A stretch of DNA of 64,000 bases from Tetradesmus obliquus (Eukaryota; Chlorophyta; Chlorophyceae; Sphaeropleales; Scenedesmaceae), in NCBI GenBank assembly GCA_030272155.1, contig CP126194.1:2099501-2163500 (forward strand), given 5' to 3'. A program made the translations under genes and the position numbers. The notes below the pieces were generated by a model. It was not told the origin of the DNA. It did no database searches and saw only the letters and a program-made list of their open reading frames with translations. Each line of letters opens with the position of its first letter. Position 1 is the first letter of the stretch. Positions 50,649 to 64,000 of this stretch are shown here, in pieces.

Positions 50649-52532
50649 ATGGCAAAAGGCAGCAAGCACGCTCGGCAAAGATTTCGCAAGTGGATAAACT
50701 CATATCCAGACGTGTCAGCCTGGCTAGAAAAGTACGGAGACCTGGAGCAGCAGCTTGATGACAATGGTGGGCTGCTGAAGATAGAGAACTTCTTGCCTAC
50801 TTTTGTAGCAGAAGGCATCTTGGAGATGCTTCGGGGCATCGATGACAAGACATGGAACGTGAGCAATGCTTGGCAGCTGGCTACAGGATTCTGCTTGCAC
50901 TGCAGACAGCAGCAGCAGCATGCACACAGAAGCAGCGGCATCACTGCAAGCGTGACAAGGCCATCAAACGCAGTGAACAGTAACTGTGTATAGTGGGCAA
51001 CGCTTATGTTCAGATAAAAACATGCTCAGGCTAGCAGGCCACGCCATTGTGGTGTGTCAGCTTGCCGGTCTGCCAGCCACCAGCTGATCGTGAGTGACAC
51101 CTGCAGCACCTGCTAACATGCACTAATAGTCTGCTCAACTCCGACAATAAACCTCACATGCTGCCTTTATACACACACTTGCAGCTCACAGCTGCTGGTG
51201 ATGACTATGTGCACAACAACATCCGGCACGAGTTCCTGTCAGTGAAGCAGGGGCCGCCTGGGCTGCAGGACGTGTTCCGTATCTTCACGCTGCTGCTGCC
51301 TGACAGCCTCTTCACCTTCTCAGCAGCAAAGTACTGCAAGGTGGGGCGGGTACTGATGGTGGTGTGGGTGAATAAGCCCTTGGGATGTCAGCTGTTGCTG
51401 TTGCGCCAGCTGTGCTTCTGCTTGCCTGCAATGGCATGCACGTGTATGTTGTGACAGAAGAATATTTGGAAATGGCAGGCGCAACTACTGATGTGGTTTG
51501 TGAGCAGTTGCTTGGCCCTGACTCCTTTACCTTATGTATGTTCAAGCCTTAGTGGATTGTGCCTGCCTGCTGCTGCTGTCACTGCTCGCGCTGCAGGCTG
51601 GCCACATCGTGCCTCACGATGACAGGGCATACACGCAGGTGGGCGCACCAACTGATCACAGCCCAGGTGCAGTTGTATACTCCACCCTCCCATTTACGAC
51701 CTGCAGCGCATCATGTGCACAGCATGCCTCACATCCATCTCATCGTCAGCCTCAAAACGTGCACACTTTCACTTTCAATCCTGCAAACCACTGCTAACTT
51801 TCCCGACACTTTAAATGCCTGCTGACTTTGGCTTGAATCAACACCTGCACCTGCCCTGCCAGGTGCTCATGGATGACGGCAGCATGCAGCTGTGCTCCCG
51901 CACCATCGCCTGCATCTACTACCTCACACACGGCTGGAGCGAGGCAGATGGTGGCCACCTGGTGGACCTAGAAGCTCCTGGCGGGCCGCAGCAGCACCTG
52001 CCGGCCTTCAACAGCGTTGTGGCGTTCAGGATACCGCGCTGGCATGAGGTGAAGCCTGTCACAGGGGACAGGCCACGCTATTCGGTGAGGTAACTGCGCC
52101 GCAACTGCTGCTGCTGCCTTGCACGTGTGATTGGTATGACAGATTGTTGGGGCATAAGCACGGCGGAGTCTGTCAGCACAAACTGCTGAGAGCTGTGGTG
52201 AATCAACAGCTAAGCTGCAACGGTGCTGAATGTGCTGCCTGCTGTGGCTGCTGCAGATCTTCGGCTGGTTTCTGGAGCCAGGCAAACTGTATGAGCTCAA
52301 CACAGGAGAAGAGGCACCGCCACAGCAGCATAGCGAGGCAGTTCACGGCGCAGCAGAGCCAGAGCAGCAGCAGCAGCATGCTGCAGCTGCTGTCAAACAG
52401 AAACGCAAGAAGCAGCGTGAGAGCGTGCAGAAGCCGCAGCAGCAAGCAGCCAAGCCAGTATCACATGCATCGGCTGGTGTGAAGAAGAAGCGCAGACAGC
52501 GGGGTGTGCCACCGCTTTCAAACAGCACATCT

Positions 52533-52567
<35 letters not shown>

Positions 52568-52664
52568 CGGCAAGCAGAAACGCAAACAGCCCAGCGAGCC
52601 AGTACCGTCTGGCCGCAGTGCAGGCCAGGCAGCAGTTGCTATGAAGAGAATGGCAAAGGCCTAG
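50649..52664 (+). CDS. 2OG-Fe(II) oxygenase, Tpa1/Ofd1-like prolyl hydroxylase fold
   Basis: Exons: 50649-50858, 51185-51340, 51597-51638, 51863-52084, 52257-52664; phases agree, 345 residues. The start at 50649 (MAKGSKHARQRFRKWI) is chosen because the upstream open extension has no similarity. The double-stranded beta-helix holds the iron ligands HDD (in IVPHDDRAYTQ) and the distal His in PRWHEVKPV; the 2-oxoglutarate Arg is in RPRYSIFGWF-type context (here RPRYS followed by IFGWFLEPG). IYYLTHGW and GGHLVDLE are typical of the family. The last 100 residues are a Lys/Gln-rich disordered tail (KQKRKKQRESVQK, poly-Gln) that may localise to the nucleus. Substrate unknown; yeast Tpa1 and relatives hydroxylate ribosomal protein uS12. 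Confidence 0.88.
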
Positions 52665-53603
52665 CCGCAGCAGGTTCATACTGCACAGCTATAAAATATA
52701 TACAGCAATGTGGGAGCCGCAGTTGTGTGCAGTCATGGTGGTAGTGTGTGTACAGTCTTTTGGTGTAGCTTGCACACTCAGCATCCCATGCAGCAGGCGG
52801 GGGCTGGCTGGCTTTTCTGCTTGTTCGGACATGTTCGGACATGTTCAAGGTGTCAGCCAAATGCCTGGTATACAAGACCATACATAGGCCGCATCTGTTA
52901 ACAGGCTGCATCTGTTAACCAACGTTGGTGTTCAATTTGCTGGATGTTGAGAGCTAGTGACTGGCCTACAGTGCGGATTGGTTTTGCAACCCACAACAGA
53001 GGCGCCTCCTCAAGCCGCACTGGGTGCATGATAGTACAGCCCAGTCTGTACTGGCTTGAATGGTAACATGATGATGATGACGAGCCCAGTCTGCACAGAC
53101 TGCGTGTGCAGCTTGATCAAGCCTTCATGAAGGCTGACAACTTGCCACATGGACATAACATGCTTCAGCTTTGTCAGCTGGTCAGCAGACACAGCCAAAT
53201 TTAACCACATGGACATTTCTGACCGCAGATGCCACAAAGCTGTTGATGCTACTGCCAAGCCGCAGCATGCATGCCATATAGCCCTTTCATAACCACTCCA
53301 ACATCAACCAAGTTACTATGATAATCAATGCTATGGCGCAGGCGCAGCAGCTATGCGTGAGGCAACCGCTCACCGGCCAGCTGGTCAGACACACACGCTG
53401 GTCAGACACACACACAATGACACTAACATACACCAGGTACTGCAGCAACCCACGAATCCACTGCTACTGCCATCATGGCTATGATAGCTTTGCAAGAACA
53501 TCACTGTCGTACTCCATGCCTGCCAACCTCTGCTGCAACCACAGTTGTGGCTGTCAAATAGCAGCCATGTGTGGCTGACAAATAGCAGCCATGTGTGGCT
53601 GAC
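52665..53603. other. Intergenic, oxygenase to ankyrin-like gene
   Basis: About 940 bases between convergent genes with no supported coding sequence. Two related short segments (cccagtctg.act near 53039 and 53086) and the duplicated phrases ggacatgttc (near 52825-52845) and tggctgacaaatagcagcca (near 53570) are the only repeats seen. Confidence 0.5.
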
Positions 53604-54852
53604 TCACTGAAGGCTCAACCACTGCAGTACCTCTGGGTGGCGCTCTTCGGCTGCCTGCCTGCACGACTCCAAGTCCCATGGGCATGGCGGGTCCTGGCTA
53701 CGCGCCCACTGCAGCACCGACAGGTGGCCCCCAAGTGCTGCCTCTGTACACGTGCTTTGGTTCCAGGGACAGGGCGGGTCCTGAGCACGCAGCCACTGAA
53801 GTGTCTCGAGTCGGCCGCGACTTGCTGCATCGCGGCATGTCATCCAGTCCCAAGGGCATGGCGGGTCCTGGGAGCGCGCCCACTGCAGCACCGCCCGGTG
53901 ACCGCCTGATGCTGCCTGGGAGCATGTAGCAGAGGTTCAAAGGCATGGCGGGTGCTGGCTGCGCGCCCACTGCAGCACCGCCAGGTGGCCATACGCTGCA
54001 GCCCATGCGCATGTGCGCCAGTCCCATGGGCACCGTGGCTGCTGGGAGCGCAGCCACTGCAGCACATGTAGGTGGCCAGCAACTGCTGCGATGCTGCACA
54101 TGCTTGAATCAAACAGGCACAGCAGGTCTTGGGAGTGCAGCCACTGCAGCACCTGCAGGTGACCGGAACCTGCTGCTGCGGAACTGCACTTGTTCCAGTT
54201 CCATGACCATGGCGGGTTCTGCGCAGCTAACCACTGCAGCACTTCCACGTGGCCTTTCATTGCTGCCATGTTGCATGCTTCAGAGCTCCACGGACACGGC
54301 GGGTCCTGGGAGCGCAACCACTGTAGCACCTCCAGGCAGCCGAAGCATGCTGCACTGCTGCATGCACTCGAGTCCCATGCACAGGGCGGCTCCTGAACAC
54401 GCAACCACTGCAGCGCTGCAGGGTCACCCACTGCTGCACGGGCTGTCAGGCCACGGGCACCGAAGGGCTGCAGGGCATAGTGGGCCTGCAGGGCCCACAG
54501 TGGCAGCTCGGGGCTGTTGGCTGGCACAGTCGTGTAGTCTTGGAATGCTGTGCGGGCCGCCCTGTTCACCAGCTTGGCTGTGATGGCCTTGTCCTGCTTC
54601 GGCAGGTGCTGTAACACCCGCAGCACCAGCTCTACAGGAAGCACTGAGGGATACACCTGCACACAGAGAAGGTGCGCATGGTCATACCCTTGGACAATCA
54701 GCTGTATGCCCATGCAACACAGGTACCGACACATGCTGCATGCCGCAATGCACGCATTTATGTCGACTAATACTAATTAATAATCGAATCTCGTAAGCAG
54801 CCCGCACCTCCGCGTCGCGCTCGCTGTTGTAGAAGACGTCATCGCTCGCCAT
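53604..54852 (-). pseudogene. F-box/ankyrin-like repeat protein with an in-frame stop
   Basis: Exon 1 is 54852-54808 (MASDDVFYNSERDAE); exon 2 starts at 54656 (VYPSVLPVELVLRVLQHLPK, F-box-like). From about residue 75 come 28-residue units of the form GHLEVLQWLRSQDPPCPWD--TC--AA, related to ankyrin-type repeats of algae and giant viruses. The frame meets TGA at 53937-53939, giving a 254-residue product. In the same frame, without any shift, three more repeats continue to a stop at 53604. The TGA sits where every other repeat has the Trp codon TGG (CPW), so it is a TGG-to-TGA nonsense change. The gene is either newly truncated but partly functional, or a young pseudogene. Confidence 0.78.
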
Positions 54853-55457
54853 GAAGGGTGCTGATGATGGTGAATGAAAGTTTTTGGCCTTTTCTTACAA
54901 GTTCCTACACGAAACTTGTGTAACCACAATATCTACTGGTCTCCCAGCCAGGCCTGCCAACTTCAGTGATCAAGCTTGGCCTGCCAGGCTAAGCCTCGCC
55001 GGTTTAGCCCGCAGTTGTCTGATCGAATTCCTTGAGAAGGTTGCATGTCATCCAATAAATGGTTATTCTCAAATAATAGAGCAGTACCAACGTCATTAGC
55101 CGCATCAAGCAGCAGCAGACCCAAGCAGCTGCTACAATTGCCACTGGCGCAGCTGACGAGGGCAGTACTGCGCACTGACCGCGCGAGTTCGGTACTGAGG
55201 GCATGTCCACTAGTGGCATTACAAAATCAACTCAAAATCAATTGCAAAGCAAACATAACCACACGTGACAAACACAAACACTCCCAACTTGAGCTGCACC
55301 ACAGTACAGCCAGCATTTGATGGCTGCAAAAGCCCAGCTGCTTCGTAGGTCGATGCTGCGAGCCCTACTCACCTGCACGTGGGTACATATGGCAAGTGAT
55401 CGTATAGTGGTGACATAAGCAATCGAGTCCCACGTGTCGTAATCGCCTGTGCTCTTG

Positions 55458-57193
55458 CTATGTCCGCTCTGTTCCATCCTCCGTCCGGTCTTCACTAATG
55501 GTGACATCTGGGAACTGCCGCCTCAGCTGCCGCAAGCGGCCCTGGCCGACACCCTTGCAGCGAATCAGCGTAAGCTGCTGCAAGGAGCCTGCCTGCAGCA
55601 GCTGTATCAGCCCGCCTGCTGTCACCTTGTGGCTGCGTGACAGCGTCAGCTGCAGGGTGCAGAAGTTGCCAGCAGAAGGCAGACAGCAGAGTCAGCATCC
55701 GCATCTCTCTGTGTGCAAAACCCAACAGAAGACACACTTTAACACAAAACGCTTACTCAGCACAAAGGAGACACTGAAGAGCATCTCAGGCACTTTGCAC
55801 AGCTCACCTGTTTGAGCTGCGGGCATGTTGCCAGCACTGCCATGCATGCATCGCCCAGCAGCTGGTGCAGCGACAGGTCAAGCTGGCTCAACAATGGGCA
55901 TGATGCTGCCAGTGCCAGCAGGTGCTGCTGCTGCAGGCTGGGTACGCCCTCCCTGCAAGCGTAGCACAGCACACGCAGCTGCGGGCAGTGCTGTGTGAGC
56001 GTGAGGAGGCCTGTAGGAGTGACGGCCTGCAGTAGTGCAACAGATCACCACAGAAAGCTCATTATTGCAGGTGACAGTGTTTGCGGTTGAGTGATGATCA
56101 GTGCATGTGAGAAACTCTCGTGCTGCAGTACACATCCTCTGCAGGTCACACACGCAGGCATGCCCAGGTGCACAACAATCAGACGGTTTGGCGATGTCAC
56201 AGCACGACCAAGGAGTGCAACACAGTTCTGCTCTACGCACACATGAAGGACCTGGATAGGGCATGATAAGGCCTGACAATTGCTGGCATTTGAGCCGCAC
56301 CGTCAAGCTGATGTCCAGCTCCTGCAGTGCCCAGCTGGCCTGCTGCTGCACCAGGCCATCGCCAAGGCGGGCTTGCTTGGACAGATCCAGCACTCGCAGC
56401 GCCTGCAGGGAGGCATTGTTGCACACAACTGTGTGCAGGCGCAGTGGGTTTGAAGCACTGGTGGAGCACTGTGTGTGACAGCCCTTCAAGGCTGCAGCCA
56501 GCGCAGTACTGTCAGGACTAGCGTGCTGTTCCAAACAGCAGCATGGCATGCCACGACTCTGTTCCCTGTTTGTTCAAGGTTTGCAATGTAGCAGCAAGCC
56601 TTGGCCATTTGTATACACAAAGCTTGCAGCGCATACGAGCAGCAGCGCTGCCTTGCATCTAAACTAAGGGTGCTGTGTCATGTGGTTCAAGTTGTTCAAC
56701 ACCAGTAAACGCAGGCGGGCACTGCTGCCGCACAGCGGCTGTACCTGCCAGACTGCATGGTCAAATGGTTGTAAAAAAACTCTGCAGCAGCTGCTTGTAT
56801 GCACTGCATGCATAGATGATGTTCATCAAGCTGTCATAGCACCGTACCTCTTCAGGCAACATCTGCCTACCATCGTACCAAAGGAACTGACATAATGACA
56901 TCCATGCACAAGCTAATAGCTGCCTGCCTGCTGTTTGGCCAGCAGCAAATTTGAATGCTGCAGCACGTGCTGCGCACCTGGCAGTTGACAGCATTCAGCA
57001 GGCCCCTGAGAGATGCCTCGCTGACCTCAGAGCAGTGCAGGGCACGCAACATTGCTTGAGATGTGCTGCCAGCAGCAAGGTGCAGCTCCTGCAAGCTCCC
57101 TTTGCAGCCAGTTCCAGCAGCATGCTGCACGCCTGCTGCAACAGGCAGGGTGTTGGGAACCCCTGCTGAGGTGCCCTCACCACCAGGCTGGCC

Positions 57194-57236
<43 letters not shown>

Positions 57237-58511
57237 CTGCTACCGCCAGGGGAGAGCTCAACCACCCCATCCAGCTGCAGCACCTCAAGCTTCAGCTGGT
57301 GCATGTTGCCAGCTGCACAGGCTGAAGCCTGCTGGCATGTGAACAAGGCATGCAGCACTGCTAGATGCGGTAGTATGCAGCCCTGCAACGGCACGCAGCA
57401 AGAGCGGCATATGCACCGGGGTCAACAGTGCAGGCGTAGGGATTTAAAGCAAGCACAAGCAAAGCACACTGCGCAGGTACCGATGGAAGGCATAGCAGTT
57501 GTACACCAAAATCACCTGACCTGGAGTTACACTGCAAGTCACACTCCAGCAGAGAGGTCAGGACCACAGACACATGTATGCTGCCTAACACAGCAACTTG
57601 ATTGCCATCTTCTGTTGTGCGCATAGTAAGCATAGTCCATTCTTCAGCTCAGCAGCTGCACTGCAGCTCACCTGCAGATTCAGCGCTTTTAAGTTCGGGC
57701 AATGCTGCAGCAGCTGATGCACCAGCTGGGAAGCCTGGCACTCCATTCTGGCCAGATGCACCCCATGCAGCGTCACAGCCTGCAGCTGCGCTGTCATGCA
57801 AGGCAGCAGCGGCTGCAGCGACTGCAGGCCACGATAGGATCCACTGTCATACACCTTCAGGCTTGTCACATGTGGGCAGTGTGTGCCTGCAGAGCAGTAC
57901 AGTACAGTACAGAGTGTGCGTCTTCTGTTCATGTCAGTTGCGCGCCAACAGCAGTGCCACTCAGCACCACCGCAGGTTGTGGCTCAACCAACACTGATAC
58001 GAACATGAAGCAAAGCAGAAAAGGGAGAAAGGTGGTATGCTGACATGCAGTATGCTTCAGCACGCACTTATGCTCACCCACAAATGCCAGGTGCTGCAGA
58101 GCTCTGTGCCTTGCCCTTGCACTGAGCTCTATGCTTATGGTGTGCTGCTTGTTGTGTATGGCTGCCAACACCTGTTCCTTGATTTGCCTGCATACATCAA
58201 AGAGCATGTGGCGATAGTAGGTGTGACTAGTGAAAACAGAGTTGCAGCATCGCTACAAACTGCTGATCAAAGGCCAGCGTCAGGACAGCCAGCACTCCTG
58301 GGGGTGGCTGTTGAAATCTGATGACACCGCTGCTTGCAGGATGCGGCCAGCTGCAAGCTGAGGCTAAGGCACATGAGCATGTATGAACAAGCTGCTTGTG
58401 AGATTGTACACGAAGCATCACACTGTTTTCTTGGTGGTACCTGCTCGTGCAAACTAGACGAGCCCAGCCTGCAGCATCCAAGTGATCCAACACAGCCTCA
58501 GGCAGCAACAT
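55458..58511 (-). CDS. Leucine-rich-repeat protein, F-box/AMN1-like (exon model partial)
   Basis: A multi-exon minus-strand gene ending TEDGTERT-stop at 55458. LRR units of the cysteine-containing/AMN1 type are scattered over exon-like blocks: HCPHVTSLKVYDSGSYRGLQ (near 57890), LLQHCPNLKALNLQ, HQLKLEVLQLDGVVELSPGG (near 57300), LRVLDLSKQARLGDGLVQQQ (near 56400), HCPQLRVLCYACREGVPS (near 55980), LAASCPLLSQLDLSLHQLLG and LQQLTLIRCKGVGQGRLRQL (near 55570). A plausible start is the ATG at 58511 (MLLPEAVLDHLDAAGWARLV), resembling an F-box helix. I did not resolve all junctions. A poly-Ser tract encoded by CTG-antisense repeats lies at about 57195-57234. Such proteins usually confer substrate choice on SCF ubiquitin ligases. 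Confidence 0.65.
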
Positions 58512-58785
58512 CGTGGCAATGTCCAGATTAGTGCGCCCTTTCCAAACAGGTTAGCTAAGGTCAAAGTACGTCCTGAAGCCTTGTCAGCAGGGACTCGCTG
58601 GCAGGGAGACAAGCAGACAGGCAAGACTTGCCTGGCAAGTAACATTGGCATCCCAACACCAGAACCCTGCACTTGCACTCGAGGGTGCACGCGCCTTGTG
58701 ATGTGATTGAACTTCTGCGCGGGGTGAAATAAAGTTTCAGAGGGTTTGTGGCTGTGTACTTCGCACTTGGCGGCAGACCTTCATA

Positions 58786-60113
58786 ATGGCTTTCGCAGCC
58801 CACCAAACCAGCACAATGTCCGCGACACAAAACGCGTTGTTTCCCAGCAAGCATAAACAGTGCTTTATCACGAGGCGTCCCTGCTGTCGGCACGCAACAC
58901 CAGCCAGGACAGTAGCAGCAGCAGCACTGCCACATGTGGCTGCACAGGCTGTTCTGGGAGGGTCTTTGTGAGTTGCTCACTGTGAAGACATCTTTAACCG
59001 TATGATAGTATACTGGTCTTTCATGCATCAAGGTTCTTGACTCAATGCCATGGCATTTAGCCACCACATGTTCTTGTGCTCACCGTACACACTTACGGCG
59101 GCGCATGCAAAGCACATCCATACTAGTGGGATGCTGCCCTGCTCAAGCTCACCATCAGCACTCTTGCCACCTGCTGCAGGGTATGCCGTGAAGGCAGCAG
59201 CAGCGCCAGCAGCCGCAGCCAAAGCAGCAGTAGAGCATCCATTGTCGTCGCCAATGCTGTCAATCGCGTCGTGAGGCGGGGCAGGAGCGAGCCTCAAGCA
59301 GCAGGCCCAAGCCAGCAGCAGCCGCAGCAACAGAAGCAGCAGCAGCAGGACCAGCAGCAAGAGCACACACAGCAGCCACACCACAAGCAGCCTCAGCAAC
59401 CGTCCAACGCAGAGCCACAGACGCAGCAGCCGATTCTGATTGCGCTCGGCACCACTAGCGCTGCTGCTGCCAAAGCTGTCATAATGCAGCTGCGCACCTT
59501 TGGCAGTGCAGAGGTGTGGGCCACTAGCAGTGCCAACCACTTCACAGCTGTGCAAGCATTGGCAGAAGCTCACTGCTTGCTGGCAGGCCAGCAGCAGCAG
59601 CAGCAGCAGCGGCAGGGGCTAGCGGCGACGGCGCAGCTCTCAGCTAGTGACCAAGCAGTAGCAGATGATCAGAAGCGAGGTCTGCGGAAGCTGACGCTGC
59701 ATGTGCAGCTGACGCCTGCTCCCGTGGATGAGGCGGTGTGGGCGCCTGGCGCAGCCAACCATTTGTCAACCAACAGAATACGCGCAGTAGCAGAGCTGGT
59801 GGAGGCAATGCAGGTGCAGCTAGGGTCATCCGGCAGTAACAGCGCTGACAGGAGCAGTGCGCAATCAGCCGCAGCTGGAGGCAGCAGCAGCAGCAGCAGC
59901 GGCGGCGGCTGTGTTGTGCTGGAGGCGCGCGGGGAGCAGGCTGTTACGCGTGCGTTGAAGGCAGTGCTTTCGTTGCAGGCGGTGCAGCAAGGCAGGCTGC
60001 TGCTGGCTCCATGGGCTGGGCCTGTAGTGGATGTAGTGGCTGAGAAGCGGGGAGAGCAGCGGACTGCAGGAGGGCTGCTGCTGCATGTCAGCTGGCAAGA
60101 TGCTGCCCAGTGA
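58786..60113 (+). CDS. Plastid-type protein with SpoVS/Alba-like domains (tentative)
   Basis: Exons 58786-58967 and 59180-60113; the donor tt|gtgagt and acceptor ctgctgcag|g agree in phase, giving 371 residues. The N terminus (MAFAAHQTSTMSATQ, then RRPCCRHATPARTVAAAAL) is a good transit peptide. A Gln-rich linker follows. The folded part reads PILIALGTTSAAAAKAVIMQ with FGSAEVWATSSANHFTAVQA, and later NHLSTNRIRAVAELVEAMQV, VVLEARGEQAVTRALKAVLS. The pattern 'G-vev-a-g--a--qavkaia-a' resembles SpoVS or Alba nucleic-acid-binding folds, perhaps in two copies. I hold the domain call loosely; the exon structure is firmer. It is divergent from the LRR gene 275 bp away. Confidence 0.6.
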
Positions 60114-60700
60114 TGGCTGCTGGCCATGCATGATTGAGCGGGGCACAGCGTGGGTGGAACATGCTCCTTGCTGTGATTTGTGCGTTCATTGGTGACGCGT
60201 TGATGGCACATGCTCCTTGCTGTGATGGATGCTGTGGGTTGCTGCTGTTGAGTCAGCAGCAGCGTCTGCATACTGTGGCAAGCTTCAGACTGGTGGCAGC
60301 GACGCACACCACGACCTGACCAGCACTATGAAACGTCAATACGGTAACTAGTAAGGCTTTTGTTGCTTCGTTCCTCTGTAAAGTTGACAGCATGGCATTT
60401 TCACAATTGGTAAGCGGGGTGACTAATGTTGGCGCCAGCCCGCAAAGCAACCATGTAGGGCTTCAATTGGTGCTGTGGTATTGTGTTGAACGCCTTTAAG
60501 CTGTTCTGAGAACGGAATAAAGCGATCTGGCGACCCATAACGAGGCAAACACAGCAGGTCACCGCAGGTGTGACAGGTGTTACAAGACGTTCATCGCGAG
60601 GCCATTCAGCGTTTGATCCAGGCGAGCCGATGGTGCATGTGCTTTGGATTTGGTTTGCTGCTTGATCGCTGCAGCGTTAGTGGGTGCACTCCGACATACA

Positions 60701-64000
<3,300 letters not shown>

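Overview
The window looks like nuclear DNA of a chlorophyte green alga. Evidence: intron-rich genes with GT-AG junctions, a plastid-type sedoheptulose-1,7-bisphosphatase with a transit peptide, an L-arabinokinase of the plant kind, a plastid DUF3067 protein, and a very heavy load of CAG/CTG triplets. Sphaeropleales (Scenedesmus/Tetradesmus-like) is my guess from this style; the sequence does not prove it.

Region 1 (1 to about 11,460) differs in kind. It is a compact, intronless, gene-dense block encoding a virion module: double-jelly-roll major capsid protein, probable penton/minor capsid protein, FtsK/HerA-type packaging ATPase, a long fibre-like protein, a discoidin-like protein, a GHSAG lipase, a NUMOD4/HNH/AP2 endonuclease, a membrane-anchored lysozyme-like protein and several small proteins. 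I read it as an integrated polinton-like virus (PLV). Every virion ORF is open. No polymerase, helicase, integrase or terminal inverted repeat is seen, so the element probably continues left of base 1. To its right lie a fragment resembling a tRNA 3' half and an ORF with a PD-(D/E)XK-like motif, probably a retroelement remnant.

Region 2 (12,300-64,000) is host DNA. In order: an SDR oxidoreductase (-), SBPase (+), R-SNARE YKT6 (-), a DUF3067 plastid protein (+), L-arabinokinase (+, 14 exons), tRNA-Ile(AAT), a ZIP metal transporter (+), a PfkB kinase (-), a TEL2/TELO2 homologue (+), a Tpa1/Ofd1-like 2OG-Fe(II) oxygenase (+), an F-box/ankyrin-like repeat gene broken by a stop (-), a leucine-rich-repeat protein (-), a possible SpoVS/Alba-like plastid protein (+) and the 5' part of glucose-6-phosphate isomerase (+, cut by the window end). 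Exon boundaries were read by hand from splice sites, reading-frame phase and remembered family sequence.

The most unusual host feature is a set of 'exon echoes'. In at least four genes (arabinokinase, ZIP transporter, TEL2, GPI) introns carry degenerate copies of the end of a neighbouring exon together with its splice site. In the ZIP gene this has grown into an array of about eight copies. A near-perfect 64-bp foldback sits in a GPI intron.
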